DNA of 64,000 nucleotides from Chlamydiales bacterium (lineage in GTDB: Bacteria > Chlamydiota > Chlamydiia > Chlamydiales > SM23-39): positions 1-64,000 of the forward strand of contig JANQFC010000046.1 in NCBI GenBank assembly GCA_028278035.1, given 5' to 3'. Of the stretch, positions 10,250-18,100 are shown in pieces. The notes under the pieces are model-generated. The model was given only the letters and a program-made list of their open reading frames with translations, did no database searches and had not been told where the DNA came from. Numbering within the stretch: position 1 is the stretch's first letter; the number at the start of each line of letters is the position of its first letter. A program made the translations under genes and the position numbers.

Positions 10250-10747
10250 ATGAAAGGGTTTCAAAAGATATTAGCTTTAATAGGAAGGCTTTTTTTAAGT
10301 ACAATTTTTATTTTATCAGCTGTGCATAAAATATTTGAATGGCAGAAAACAGAAACGGGCTTGATAAATCTTTTTTGCGACTGGCAGTCATATGTAAGTT
10401 TTTCTTCAACTTTATCAAAGGTATTTTCAGGATTGATTTCCTGGGTGCCTGAAATTTTAATAACAGTGACCATTTTAGAATTAGTGGGTGCGGTCATGGT
10501 ATTTTTCGGGATAAAAGAAAGAATAGGAGCGTTTTTATTACTGATATTTTTTATTCCGGCCACATTACTTCTTCATCCTTTTTGGTTTCTGCAAGGGAAT
10601 ATGCAGACAGCGCAGATGATTATGTTTTTGAAAAATTTTGCGATTATCGGTGGTTTGATGCTCATCTTAGCATTTGGCACAAAAGTTCATAATCATGTAT
10701 TCTTAACACCGCCTCCAATGCCGAGTATGCCTGAAGAAAATGAATAA
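10250..10747 (+). CDS. DoxX-family membrane protein
   Basis: A 165-residue integral membrane protein with four predicted helices, preceded by a strong ribosome binding site (AGGAGG eight bases before ATG). The first helix LIGRLFLSTIFILSAVHKI, the GAVMVFFGIKERIGAFLLLIF segment and the late HPFWFLQGNMQTAQMIMFLKN are the DoxX pattern (the Hx3-4W and K-N elements). DoxX proteins are quinol-linked or redox-associated membrane proteins whose precise role here is unknown. The stop codon overlaps the start of lnt by 8 bases, so the two are co-translated. Confidence 0.85.
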   Translation: MKGFQKILALIGRLFLSTIFILSAVHKIFEWQKTETGLINLFCDWQSYVSFSSTLSKVFSGLISWVPEILITVTILELVGAVMVFFGIKERIGAFLLLIFFIPATLLLHPFWFLQGNMQTAQMIMFLKNFAIIGGLMLILAFGTKVHNHVFLTPPPMPSMPEENE

Positions 10748-12368
10748 ATTATTTTTTTGGTTAATTAGTTTTGTTATTGCAGCTTTTGCTCAGCCTGCAT
10801 GGAATCCGTTCTTAGGCTATTTCGCTTTTACTTTGGGATATGCTCTTTTTTTCTATTCAATTTATGCATTAGAAAAAAGGAAAAGGTTTATTGCCGCTTT
10901 TTTTTGGTTTTTCTGTGTGCAGGCAATTCAGCTTTCCTGGTTTACATCTACAAAATATCAAGGCGTTTTAATTTTATTTGTATATCTTTTTATATTATGC
11001 TGGTTTGGTCTGGAATTTGGAATAATAACGCTTTTACTGCCAAAAAAAAATATAAGGATATTGAATATATTAGCAATTGCTTCTTTATGGACAATATTTG
11101 AATGGTCAAGACTGTTTTTATTGTGCGGCTTTTCTTTTAATCAAATAGGAATGTGTTTGGCTAATAACTATTTTTCTATGCAGTTAGCTTCTATTATTGG
11201 AATTTACGGACTTAGTTTTTATGTTATATTGGTCAGTTTAACAGCTTTAAAGGCTGTTATTGATAGATCTGTAAAAGTGGGGACATGCTGGGCTTTCTTG
11301 GTTATTTTTCCTTATGTGTTCGGGTTTATTAGCCTTAAAGTTCATGAAAATGATTTTAATAATACAAAAACAGTAAATGCTGTTTTGGTCCAGACTTCTA
11401 TTTTGCCCGAGCAGAAAAACTTGCTTGCAACATATGAAAATGAGTTTGTTTCACCGATCATACAGTGGCAGAGAATTATTCGTTTTATAAAAAATGAGGC
11501 TCAAGAAAATATTGATTTGATTATTTTGCCGGAGGCTGCTGTTGCGCTTGGTGCTTTCGATAATTTATATCCTATTGATTTAGTTGAAAAGCTATTAATA
11601 TCAGAGTTCGGCAGAGATATTTTACCTAATTTTCCCGATATGAAAGAGCCCTATGTAAAAAAATATAATGACGAGTTTTATGCGTCCAATTCTTTTTTTG
11701 TAAAGTCTCTTTCTAATTTTTATTCTTCTGAAATAATTATAGGGCTGGATGATTATGAAAAAAAAGAAGACAAGAGCTACAACGCCGCTTTTTATTTTAA
11801 TAAAGACACTGATGAAATTCTAAGATATGAAAAACAGGTCTTGGTCCCTATTGGTGAGTACATACCAATGTCCTGGGTTCAGGACTTTGTTGAAAAAAAA
11901 TATAATATAACAGGAGCTTTTACTCACGGAAAAGAAAGTAAAGTTTTTTCCAACAAGATTCCGATGTCGGTTTCTATTTGTTATGAAGAGACATATCCGT
12001 ACTTAATGAGACAAGGAAGGGTAAAGGGGGCGAATCTTTTTATAAATATTACCAATGACGGATGGTTTTATAACTCTAAATTATTCAAGCAGCATTATGA
12101 CCATGCGGTATTGAGAAGTGTTGAAAACGGTGTTCCTTTATTGCGTGCTTGCAATACTGGGATTACGGCAGCAGTAGATTCTTTCGGAAGGGAGATAAAG
12201 GCAATAAAAAATGAAGACGAGGCCAAGGCAATTTTTGTTAAGATGCCTGTTTACCATTATCCAACCTTATATGCATATTGGGGAGATTTATTTATTTTAA
12301 GTGTATCTTTAATATGTCTTTTTGCAGCGCCTTTTATTGTTTTAATAAAAAAAAGAAAAGATAAATAG
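10740..12368 (+). CDS. lnt: Apolipoprotein N-acyltransferase
   Basis: Adds the third acyl chain to the N-terminal cysteine of lipoproteins in the inner membrane, the last step of lipoprotein maturation. The 542 residues comprise an N-terminal bundle of 6 to 7 membrane helices, a periplasmic nitrilase domain, and a final C-terminal helix. The nitrilase catalytic triad is visible: Glu in LIILPEAAVA, Lys in RYEKQVLVPIGEY, and Cys in VSICYEETYP. The following NITNDGWF and HYDHAVLRSVENG are also diagnostic. It overlaps the DoxX gene by 8 bases. Its last 165 or so bases are duplicated about 13 kb downstream, marking this 3' end as an integration site (see the repeat entries). Confidence 0.95.
   Translation: MNKLFFWLISFVIAAFAQPAWNPFLGYFAFTLGYALFFYSIYALEKRKRFIAAFFWFFCVQAIQLSWFTSTKYQGVLILFVYLFILCWFGLEFGIITLLLPKKNIRILNILAIASLWTIFEWSRLFLLCGFSFNQIGMCLANNYFSMQLASIIGIYGLSFYVILVSLTALKAVIDRSVKVGTCWAFLVIFPYVFGFISLKVHENDFNNTKTVNAVLVQTSILPEQKNLLATYENEFVSPIIQWQRIIRFIKNEAQENIDLIILPEAAVALGAFDNLYPIDLVEKLLISEFGRDILPNFPDMKEPYVKKYNDEFYASNSFFVKSLSNFYSSEIIIGLDDYEKKEDKSYNAAFYFNKDTDEILRYEKQVLVPIGEYIPMSWVQDFVEKKYNITGAFTHGKESKVFSNKIPMSVSICYEETYPYLMRQGRVKGANLFINITNDGWFYNSKLFKQHYDHAVLRSVENGVPLLRACNTGITAAVDSFGREIKAIKNEDEAKAIFVKMPVYHYPTLYAYWGDLFILSVSLICLFAAPFIVLIKKRKDK
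12203..12368 (+). repeat. Left direct repeat (attL-like) in the 3' end of lnt
   Basis: The final 166 bases of lnt recur in the same orientation at the right edge of the island. Over the first 118 or so bases the copies differ by one substitution (AAGATGCC here, AAGGTGCC on the right). This copy retains the intact lnt reading frame and stop, so the gene stays functional after insertion, as is usual for elements that target gene 3' ends. Confidence 0.88.
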
Positions 12369-12408
12369 GGTTATTTAAGAAATAGAATATATTTTTTCGT
12401 ACTAGAAT

Positions 12409-13281
12409 TTATTTAGAGAAATCACATTTGTCATAAATCCATTTCACAATATTGCTGTGGGCTGTGTGATTATAAATATCATTTAATACTTGTTCAGCAT
12501 TTTCTATATAGGGCATTTTATCAGTGATATTTTTGTTTTTTTTCTTTTTTAATATGTTTAATACTCTTTCTCTAGAAAAATCATAAATCTGAGTAAATAG
12601 AGCTTTGACAAAAATTGGACCAAGTTTTAATTCTGAAAATTGTTTTGGATTAGCCTGCTTTAAATGTACATATAGCAATTCTTGAACAAAGGAAAAAAAA
12701 CCTATGTCATACGGCAGTCCAAAAAAAACATCCGAACTTCTTGAAAAAAATGAACAATATAAGGTGTTTTCAATAATAAAAAAATGAATGCTTATTGCAC
12801 AGGGAAAATCTTTTGATTCATCAATCTTATGAAATACTTGATTAATGTTTATCATAGCTCTCCTGCTATCGGGGTTATCTAAAAGCATTGTAAGAGCCCA
12901 TTCATACTGAGATCTGTGGTTTTTTGTTTTTTGATGAAAGACATAATAACCATAATTTGAAAAAATATATTCTTTGTCGTTTGTTAGTTTCTTCCAAAAT
13001 GAAGAAGCTTGTGCTAGTCCTTTATTTACATCTAAACTACCTTCGAAATAGGCTAGAAGTTCTCTGGTTAGGTATTTTACTGATGTAGGGTTTCTAAGCC
13101 AATGTACTCTATTTCTTGGCTGGGTAAGAACATAGGTAACTCCACAGGCTTGTTGACAACTTCCTGCTCGATTTTTAAAAAATTTACCTTTTTTTTTGAT
13201 ATATCTTATTGCTTTAATTATTAAATTATCTAAATTATCTGCTTTAATAACTTTAAAACTGGGAATAAAAATGTTGTCCAT
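12409..13281 (-). CDS. Thymidylate synthase-fold protein, dCMP/CMP hydroxymethylase-like residues
   Basis: A 290-residue member of the thymidylate synthase fold. Recognisable family elements are an N-terminal phosphate-binding Arg (NRAGS, R38), the helix TRELLAYFEGSL, NYGYYVF, NPDSRRAMININ, the catalytic Cys in DFPCAISIHF (C161), and RSSDVFFGLPYDIGFFS. Two departures matter. The Asn that selects uracil in ThyA (PFNI) is Asp here (PYDI, D192), the same change known in dCMP hydroxymethylases such as T4 gp42. The His after the catalytic Cys (PCH in ThyA) is Ala. The HxY motif that contacts the deoxyribose 3'-OH is not evident. I infer a cytidine-nucleotide C5-modifying enzyme rather than a true ThyA. 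It stands alone on the minus strand at the left end of the island. Confidence 0.75.
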   Translation of the reverse strand: MDNIFIPSFKVIKADNLDNLIIKAIRYIKKKGKFFKNRAGSCQQACGVTYVLTQPRNRVHWLRNPTSVKYLTRELLAYFEGSLDVNKGLAQASSFWKKLTNDKEYIFSNYGYYVFHQKTKNHRSQYEWALTMLLDNPDSRRAMININQVFHKIDESKDFPCAISIHFFIIENTLYCSFFSRSSDVFFGLPYDIGFFSFVQELLYVHLKQANPKQFSELKLGPIFVKALFTQIYDFSRERVLNILKKKKNKNITDKMPYIENAEQVLNDIYNHTAHSNIVKWIYDKCDFSK

Positions 13282-13392
13282 ATTTATGTATTGTTTTTAT
13301 TTTTTAAAATATTCGATTTTCAAAAAAAAGCAATTATTTTTTTATGTACATTCAATTAAATTATAGATATAAAATATTGTAGAGGAATAACA

Positions 13393-13995
13393 ATGACTGA
13401 AGAAGATAAAGATAATAAATTACTTATTTATGGAATGTATTCTAATTTTATAAAAGAAATTATGCATTTTGATAATATGCAGACTTATTTCAGGATTTTA
13501 ACATCTACGGTTTTACTAGGGTCTTTTGCTGCTATTGGATTTATATTTTCTGTTGCAAAACTTACTATTCCTTTTGAAAGATCTTTTGCTGCTTCTGTTA
13601 TAGCTGTAATAGGAGTTACTACTTTATGTACATTATGGTTTGTGGATTTAAGATTTTATGAAAGATTATTAGTGAGTAATTTTGCAGAGGCTTATCGTCT
13701 TGAAAAAGAAAATCAATGGCTGCCCAAAGTACATCATAATATGCTTTATGCTGTACATAAAAAAGATCATCCAACAAATATTGCAAATTATTACATAGGT
13801 GGTATTTCTATTTTAATGATAACAATTGGTTTGGCTGTTTTTTATGATTTTTATTATATTCATAATGAACGTATTTATGGAATTGGTTCATTTATTTTAT
13901 CCTTAATAATAGTGTTAATATTTTATGTAATGATAAGAAAAAGAACTAAATCAATTAGGGAATTACTTAAAGAAGCAAAATATATAGACGAATAA
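13393..13995 (+). CDS. Four-helix membrane protein, unknown function (tandem paralogue 1)
   Basis: A 200-residue protein with four predicted membrane helices in two pairs (around residues 35-85 and 130-185), a charged N-terminus starting MTEEDKDNK, and a cytoplasmic-looking loop with LWFVDLRFYERLL followed by EAYRLEKE. The AGAGG-like ribosome binding site precedes ATG closely. The next gene, 2 bases downstream, has the same layout and shares the LWF-D-YE-L and E-x-Y-x-LE elements, so the two are tandem duplicates probably forming a heteromeric membrane complex. I do not recognise the family. The arrangement loosely resembles membrane effectors of defence or stress systems, but no sensor domain is visible. 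Confidence 0.72.
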   Translation: MTEEDKDNKLLIYGMYSNFIKEIMHFDNMQTYFRILTSTVLLGSFAAIGFIFSVAKLTIPFERSFAASVIAVIGVTTLCTLWFVDLRFYERLLVSNFAEAYRLEKENQWLPKVHHNMLYAVHKKDHPTNIANYYIGGISILMITIGLAVFYDFYYIHNERIYGIGSFILSLIIVLIFYVMIRKRTKSIRELLKEAKYIDE

Positions 13996-13997
13996 TT

Positions 13998-14639
13998 ATG
14001 TTTACTAGTGATTACGAAGAAAATAATGCAAAAAGAAGAAAGCCGGAAGATCATAAAATAGAAAGAATTACTGAGGATGAAAAATCTTTATCTTATGGAA
14101 TCTATTCTCAATTAGTCGCTTATGAAGATCATTATAATGCTATACAAAATAAATTAAAGGGACTGACCATCACATGGACTTTGGCTACGTTTGTTGGTAT
14201 AGGCTATTTAATTTCAGGATATGAAAAAGCATTATATATTGATGTTTTGTTGGTTATATTTTTCTTATGCGCGTTGTCGGCTCAAGGAGTCTTTTTTTTA
14301 TGGTTTTTAGATGCAGGATTGTATGAATCCCTTATATTTTCCATATGGAAAGAAGTATATAAATTAGAAGAAAAACAACCAATTGTAGGTAAGTCTCATC
14401 ATGTTGCCAAAGATCTTTTAAAAAAAGAAAAAAAAGTGGCTGTTTTTCATGGCGTATTCTATGCTTATTTTATTTTTATTCTATTAATTGTTGGTATTGT
14501 TAGTTTGTCAATTTTTCTATTTTATATTAATGAATGGATGGTGGCGCTTAGTATACCTATAATCGTTGCTGCTTTATATTTAATTAATCGAAAGGCTAAA
14601 AAAGATTTTATTGTACTAAACAATAAAAAGAATCGTTAG
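13998..14639 (+). CDS. Four-helix membrane protein, unknown function (tandem paralogue 2)
   Basis: A 213-residue relative of the preceding gene, two bases away and surely co-transcribed. It has a longer charged N-terminus, four predicted helices, and the shared loop motif FLWFLDAGLYESLIF followed by EVYKLEEK. The C-terminus is basic (RKAKKDFIVLNNKKNR). It converges with, and overlaps by 4 bases, the MFS transporter gene on the opposite strand. Function is unknown. A partner role with paralogue 1 is inferred only from adjacency and shared architecture. Confidence 0.72.
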   Translation: MFTSDYEENNAKRRKPEDHKIERITEDEKSLSYGIYSQLVAYEDHYNAIQNKLKGLTITWTLATFVGIGYLISGYEKALYIDVLLVIFFLCALSAQGVFFLWFLDAGLYESLIFSIWKEVYKLEEKQPIVGKSHHVAKDLLKKEKKVAVFHGVFYAYFIFILLIVGIVSLSIFLFYINEWMVALSIPIIVAALYLINRKAKKDFIVLNNKKNR

Positions 14640-15823
14640 ATATTACTTGTTTTTTTCGGTTTAGCCATTAAATAACATGACATGAACGCAATTAAAATAG
14701 CTATAATAATTGCAGTGAAAAAAATTGAATTTAAAGAAGTATATTTACTTATTACACCTGCTGTAATAGCTCCTAATAAATATCCTGCAAAATAACCTGT
14801 AATCATTATTCCTGAAATTATTTCAGCAATTTCTTTAAATGACAGTTCTACAAAACTCAATGTAAGGGGGAAAAATGACGAGCATCCTATCCCTCCAATA
14901 ATAAATCCAAAAGTTGAATATATGCTATTATTGGAATATAACATAATGAAAAAACCGATGGTTATTAAAACTGGTAATATTCTATAAAAATATTTTGGAG
15001 CAATAAATCGTAACAACCAAAAAATGAGTATTTGTCCAAAGCCAAAAGCAGCCCAGAAATAAGAAAGCTCATATCTAGAAAAGAACAAAGAGAAACCTTT
15101 GATTTTATTTAAAAATACTATTCCCCAAAAAGCATAAATATACTCGCATATTGAATATAATATTAATATAATCAAAAATAACCACATTATTCGGTATTTT
15201 TTTTGAACAAGATTAGCATTTTTAGTTTTTGCTAAGATATTAGGATTATGAATTGCGGGGAGGAACTTAAGTGAAATTAGTAATAAACTAAATAATAGTA
15301 TTACAATAATGAGGCATTTGACCCACCATTTGTGACTAGGTTGTATGTTATAAAATATTGGGCATAAAATAGAGCCTAAGTTGATGCAGGCAAAAAGTCC
15401 GGTTAAAGCTATTGCACTAATATTAGGAAGAAGAAGACAAACATAGCTTGTCAGAGAAGTTAGTAAAAAACAAATGCCAATACCCAATAATATCTGGGCT
15501 AACATGGCAATTCCAAAAAAATGATTAATCCAGGCATAACCCATTAAATAACAAGATAGACCTAAAAAAACTAACGTTAAACCTCTTATTATCATAGTCT
15601 TGAGACCGTGTTTTCTTCCTAAAACGCCTCCAATATTGGCAAAAATAAGGGCAGATACAATAAAAACAGAGGATAAAATAGCGTAATTTTTTGCGTTAAC
15701 CCCGTAAAATGAGTTATTTATGATTATATTAATAATTGAGGGCAGGGTTGTCCAAGACAATCCTATTGAAGAGGCTATTAAACCCACTAAAAATAAAGTA
15801 ATTATTTTAATTTTTCTTTTCAT
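14636..15823 (-). CDS. MFS transporter
   Basis: A 395-residue membrane protein with about 12 predicted helices, the major facilitator superfamily length and layout. The loop between helices 2 and 3 carries a variant of the MFS signature (GGVLGRKHGLKTMI). The substrate is not predictable. The fold resembles sugar/H+ and small-molecule efflux members. In the island it is the first of two MFS transporters, which makes export or uptake of a small molecule a reasonable theme for the neighbouring enzymes. It is transcribed opposite to its neighbours on both sides. Confidence 0.82.
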   Translation of the reverse strand: MKRKIKIITLFLVGLIASSIGLSWTTLPSIINIIINNSFYGVNAKNYAILSSVFIVSALIFANIGGVLGRKHGLKTMIIRGLTLVFLGLSCYLMGYAWINHFFGIAMLAQILLGIGICFLLTSLTSYVCLLLPNISAIALTGLFACINLGSILCPIFYNIQPSHKWWVKCLIIVILLFSLLLISLKFLPAIHNPNILAKTKNANLVQKKYRIMWLFLIILILYSICEYIYAFWGIVFLNKIKGFSLFFSRYELSYFWAAFGFGQILIFWLLRFIAPKYFYRILPVLITIGFFIMLYSNNSIYSTFGFIIGGIGCSSFFPLTLSFVELSFKEIAEIISGIMITGYFAGYLLGAITAGVISKYTSLNSIFFTAIIIAILIAFMSCYLMAKPKKTSNI

Positions 15824-15994
15824 AAGGCACTGGTAATTCTTTCCTTAGAATAATTAAAATAATAATTATATGCAAATTGTTTGATTTTGAGTTGAAATTA
15901 ATTAAAATAATTATTATAATTAAAGTCTTTTATTTAATAAATAAAATTAAATTTTTAATAAAAGTATGTTAATAATAATTTAAGGAGAAATAAT

Positions 15995-16186
15995 ATGAAA
16001 AACTTGAAGAAAATTTTGAAAGAAAATTTAACTTTATCAAAAATAATTGGTTTCTTAGGCGGTGCTTTTATAGGTTTTGTTATTGCCGGATGGTTTGGAG
16101 CTGCTCTAGGGGCTGTTATAGGAACATTTATTGAGCAACTTTTAGTAAGGTCCATAAGACATCATAGAAAGACTCAAAATATTTAA
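15995..16186 (+). CDS. Small glycine-rich membrane protein
   Basis: A 63-residue protein with a good ribosome binding site (AAGGAG, 8 bases before ATG) and one long glycine- and alanine-rich hydrophobic stretch (IIGFLGGAFIGFVIAGWFGAAL and onward) between a lysine-rich N-terminus and an arginine-histidine-rich C-terminus. The glycine zipper pattern suggests a helix hairpin that oligomerises in the membrane. It is the first gene of a three-gene unit with an SAHH-like protein and another membrane protein. A holin-like or peptide-toxin-like role is possible but unsupported. Confidence 0.6.
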   Translation: MKNLKKILKENLTLSKIIGFLGGAFIGFVIAGWFGAALGAVIGTFIEQLLVRSIRHHRKTQNI

Positions 16187-16208
16187 TAAAGAATTTTGGA
16201 GAAATGTT

Positions 16209-17327
16209 ATGGATTTACCGATGATAGAGTTTGCTTGTGATTTATTCGCAGAAGATGCTTTAGAAGATTATTATATTATTGGAGTACAACATCTGTTGGT
16301 ATCAACAGTATCCATGTTTAAAGCATTGTTTAAAAAAGGCTTAAAGCTGGCAAACCTTTCTTTATTAGGAAAGTGCTATTCAACAGAATCTAAAGCTTAT
16401 TTTGAATTATTAAAAGAAGGTATAGATATAAGTCCTGATAGTATTAAATTTGATTCTCATAAAGATTTTGATGAAACTCATAGATCTTCAATTAAAGCTT
16501 TTTTAGAAGAAAGAAAACATAGAATACAGTCTAAAAAATATAAAAAAATAATTGTTTTGGATGATGGTGGAGAACTAATAGAATATATTAATGATTTATT
16601 GGATTCTCATGATAATATTATTGGAATGGAACAGACTTCATCTGGATTTCGAAGGTTGCAAAATAAAACCATCAAGTTTCCTGTGATAAATACAGCAAGA
16701 TCTAAAGCAAAGCTTTCTATAGAAACCGATAGGGTTGTTTCGTTGGGTTTGGAGAAAATGGAAAAGCATTTGAAAAAAACAGATCAAATAGAAAAAGTTC
16801 TGATTTTAGGGCAGGGGCCAGTTGGATCTACTATACATAGTCAGCTAAAGGATAATTATAGTGTTTTTAGGTTTGATTACGAGGTTGATAAGAGTGATAT
16901 CACTATTGAGGAATTTAATAATAAATTAAAAGATTTTGATTTAATAATTGGATGTACGGGGGTTACATCAATTTCAAAGGATCAGCATAAGTATTTGAAA
17001 AAAGGAGTTATTCTTGTAAGCTTGTCTTCAATGGATAGGGAATTTGATGCATCACATTTAAGGAAAAAACATCCTAAAATGACTTCATGCTGGAATCATC
17101 TTGATTGTAATGGTATTAATTTAATAAATATGGGCTTCCCAATTTCTTTTGACTGTCCTGAAGATATCGATGATCCTTTGTTTTTTCAATTTACCCGTTC
17201 TTTAATTATGTCGGCAATATATCAGGCAACGAATACATCTACTAAAGCAGGATTTATAGATTTGGATGAAAATTTACAAAATTCCATGATAGAAAAATTT
17301 CAAGAATATAGAGTAAATAGCGTCTAA
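16209..17327 (+). CDS. S-adenosylhomocysteine hydrolase-like protein (paralogue 1)
   Basis: A 372-residue homologue of S-adenosyl-L-homocysteine hydrolase. The N-terminal domain retains the substrate-site pattern: H28 in GVQHLLVST (HMT in SAHH), GKCYSTES (CNIFSTQD in SAHH), LDDGGELI (LDDGGDLT), EQTSSGF (EETTTG), and NTARSKAKLS aligned with NDSVTKSKFDN. The catalytic Lys remains, but the catalytic Asp is replaced by Ser. The NAD-binding Rossmann motif is intact (ILGQGPVGSTI), then IGCTGVTSISKDQHKYL and SSMDREFD, where the SAHH His of GHFDxEID has become Ser. It may therefore be an NAD-dependent nucleoside 3'-oxidoreductase acting on another substrate. Ribosome binding site GGAG is present. It belongs to the 15.99-18.0 kb unit and is paralogous to the gene at 22.6-23.8 kb. 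Confidence 0.82.
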   Translation: MDLPMIEFACDLFAEDALEDYYIIGVQHLLVSTVSMFKALFKKGLKLANLSLLGKCYSTESKAYFELLKEGIDISPDSIKFDSHKDFDETHRSSIKAFLEERKHRIQSKKYKKIIVLDDGGELIEYINDLLDSHDNIIGMEQTSSGFRRLQNKTIKFPVINTARSKAKLSIETDRVVSLGLEKMEKHLKKTDQIEKVLILGQGPVGSTIHSQLKDNYSVFRFDYEVDKSDITIEEFNNKLKDFDLIIGCTGVTSISKDQHKYLKKGVILVSLSSMDREFDASHLRKKHPKMTSCWNHLDCNGINLINMGFPISFDCPEDIDDPLFFQFTRSLIMSAIYQATNTSTKAGFIDLDENLQNSMIEKFQEYRVNSV

Positions 17328-18008
17328 TTGCTAAAAAATAATATCTTTCATATAAGTAAAAAGAAAAACCGTCTAAAAAAATATATGAAAAAAGCAAATA
17401 TACTTCCTGATATGTCAGAAGAAGTTGCTATAGAAATTTTTTTGCATAAGGTTGATAAAATCAATAAGATTAAAGATCTTTTTGATAAGGAAGTATTTTA
17501 TAAAAGTCTTTTGGGTTATATTTCCTGCACAGCTAATATTTTAATAATCAATTATATGAAATATTTGTCTATTGTGCAGATATTATTATTTGTAGGGCTT
17601 TTTTTTCCATTTCATTATTTTTGGTTTCAGGGTATGGTTCGTTCTTTCAAATTAACAAAGAATCAATTAATTCATGAAAGAACTGCAAAATTATTAAATA
17701 AAGAATATTCAGGTATAAGAAATTTTATCAAAATAAAGTGTGATGAAAGCTTGTTGCCTGCATATACTATTGATTATTATCATAATTATGGAATAAATCA
17801 ATACGTAAGAAGCGGGTTATTGCTTATGTTTACTGTGCCGTTTAGCATATATATCATTTGGGGTATAGAATTATTAGAATATAGCAAATTAACAATTATT
17901 TTATCTATGGTGTATTTGCTTGCTTTGAATTATTTTGGTATTTTGATTTTTTTTAAAAGATTTATAAAAGAAAAATCTTTTAATTACTCAAAGAAATATA
18001 CTTTTTGA
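17328..18008 (+). CDS. Membrane protein of unknown function, downstream of the SAHH-like gene
   Basis: Up to 226 residues, with a basic N-terminus and four predicted membrane helices in two pairs (LGYISCTANILIINYM, VQILLFVGLFFPFHYFWF, then two near the C-terminus). The frame opens with TTG immediately after the SAHH-like stop codon. An ATG at 17385 would give a 207-residue protein, and neither start has a convincing ribosome binding site. The two-plus-two helix layout resembles the tandem four-helix proteins at 13.4-14.6 kb, and a distant relation is possible. Co-transcription with the SAHH-like gene is very likely. Confidence 0.62.
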   Translation: MLKNNIFHISKKKNRLKKYMKKANILPDMSEEVAIEIFLHKVDKINKIKDLFDKEVFYKSLLGYISCTANILIINYMKYLSIVQILLFVGLFFPFHYFWFQGMVRSFKLTKNQLIHERTAKLLNKEYSGIRNFIKIKCDESLLPAYTIDYYHNYGINQYVRSGLLLMFTVPFSIYIIWGIELLEYSKLTIILSMVYLLALNYFGILIFFKRFIKEKSFNYSKKYTF

Positions 18009-18100
18009 TATTAACTTTTTTGTTATGGGGTATATTTTTCTTTACGAAAAAATAAAAACTCATTATCAATTCTTTCTAATGAAATTTCTTAAGGCTTTTT

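Noticed and set aside
12409-13281. Canonical ThyA annotation
   Set aside because: The specificity Asn, the His after the catalytic Cys and the HxY motif are all changed.
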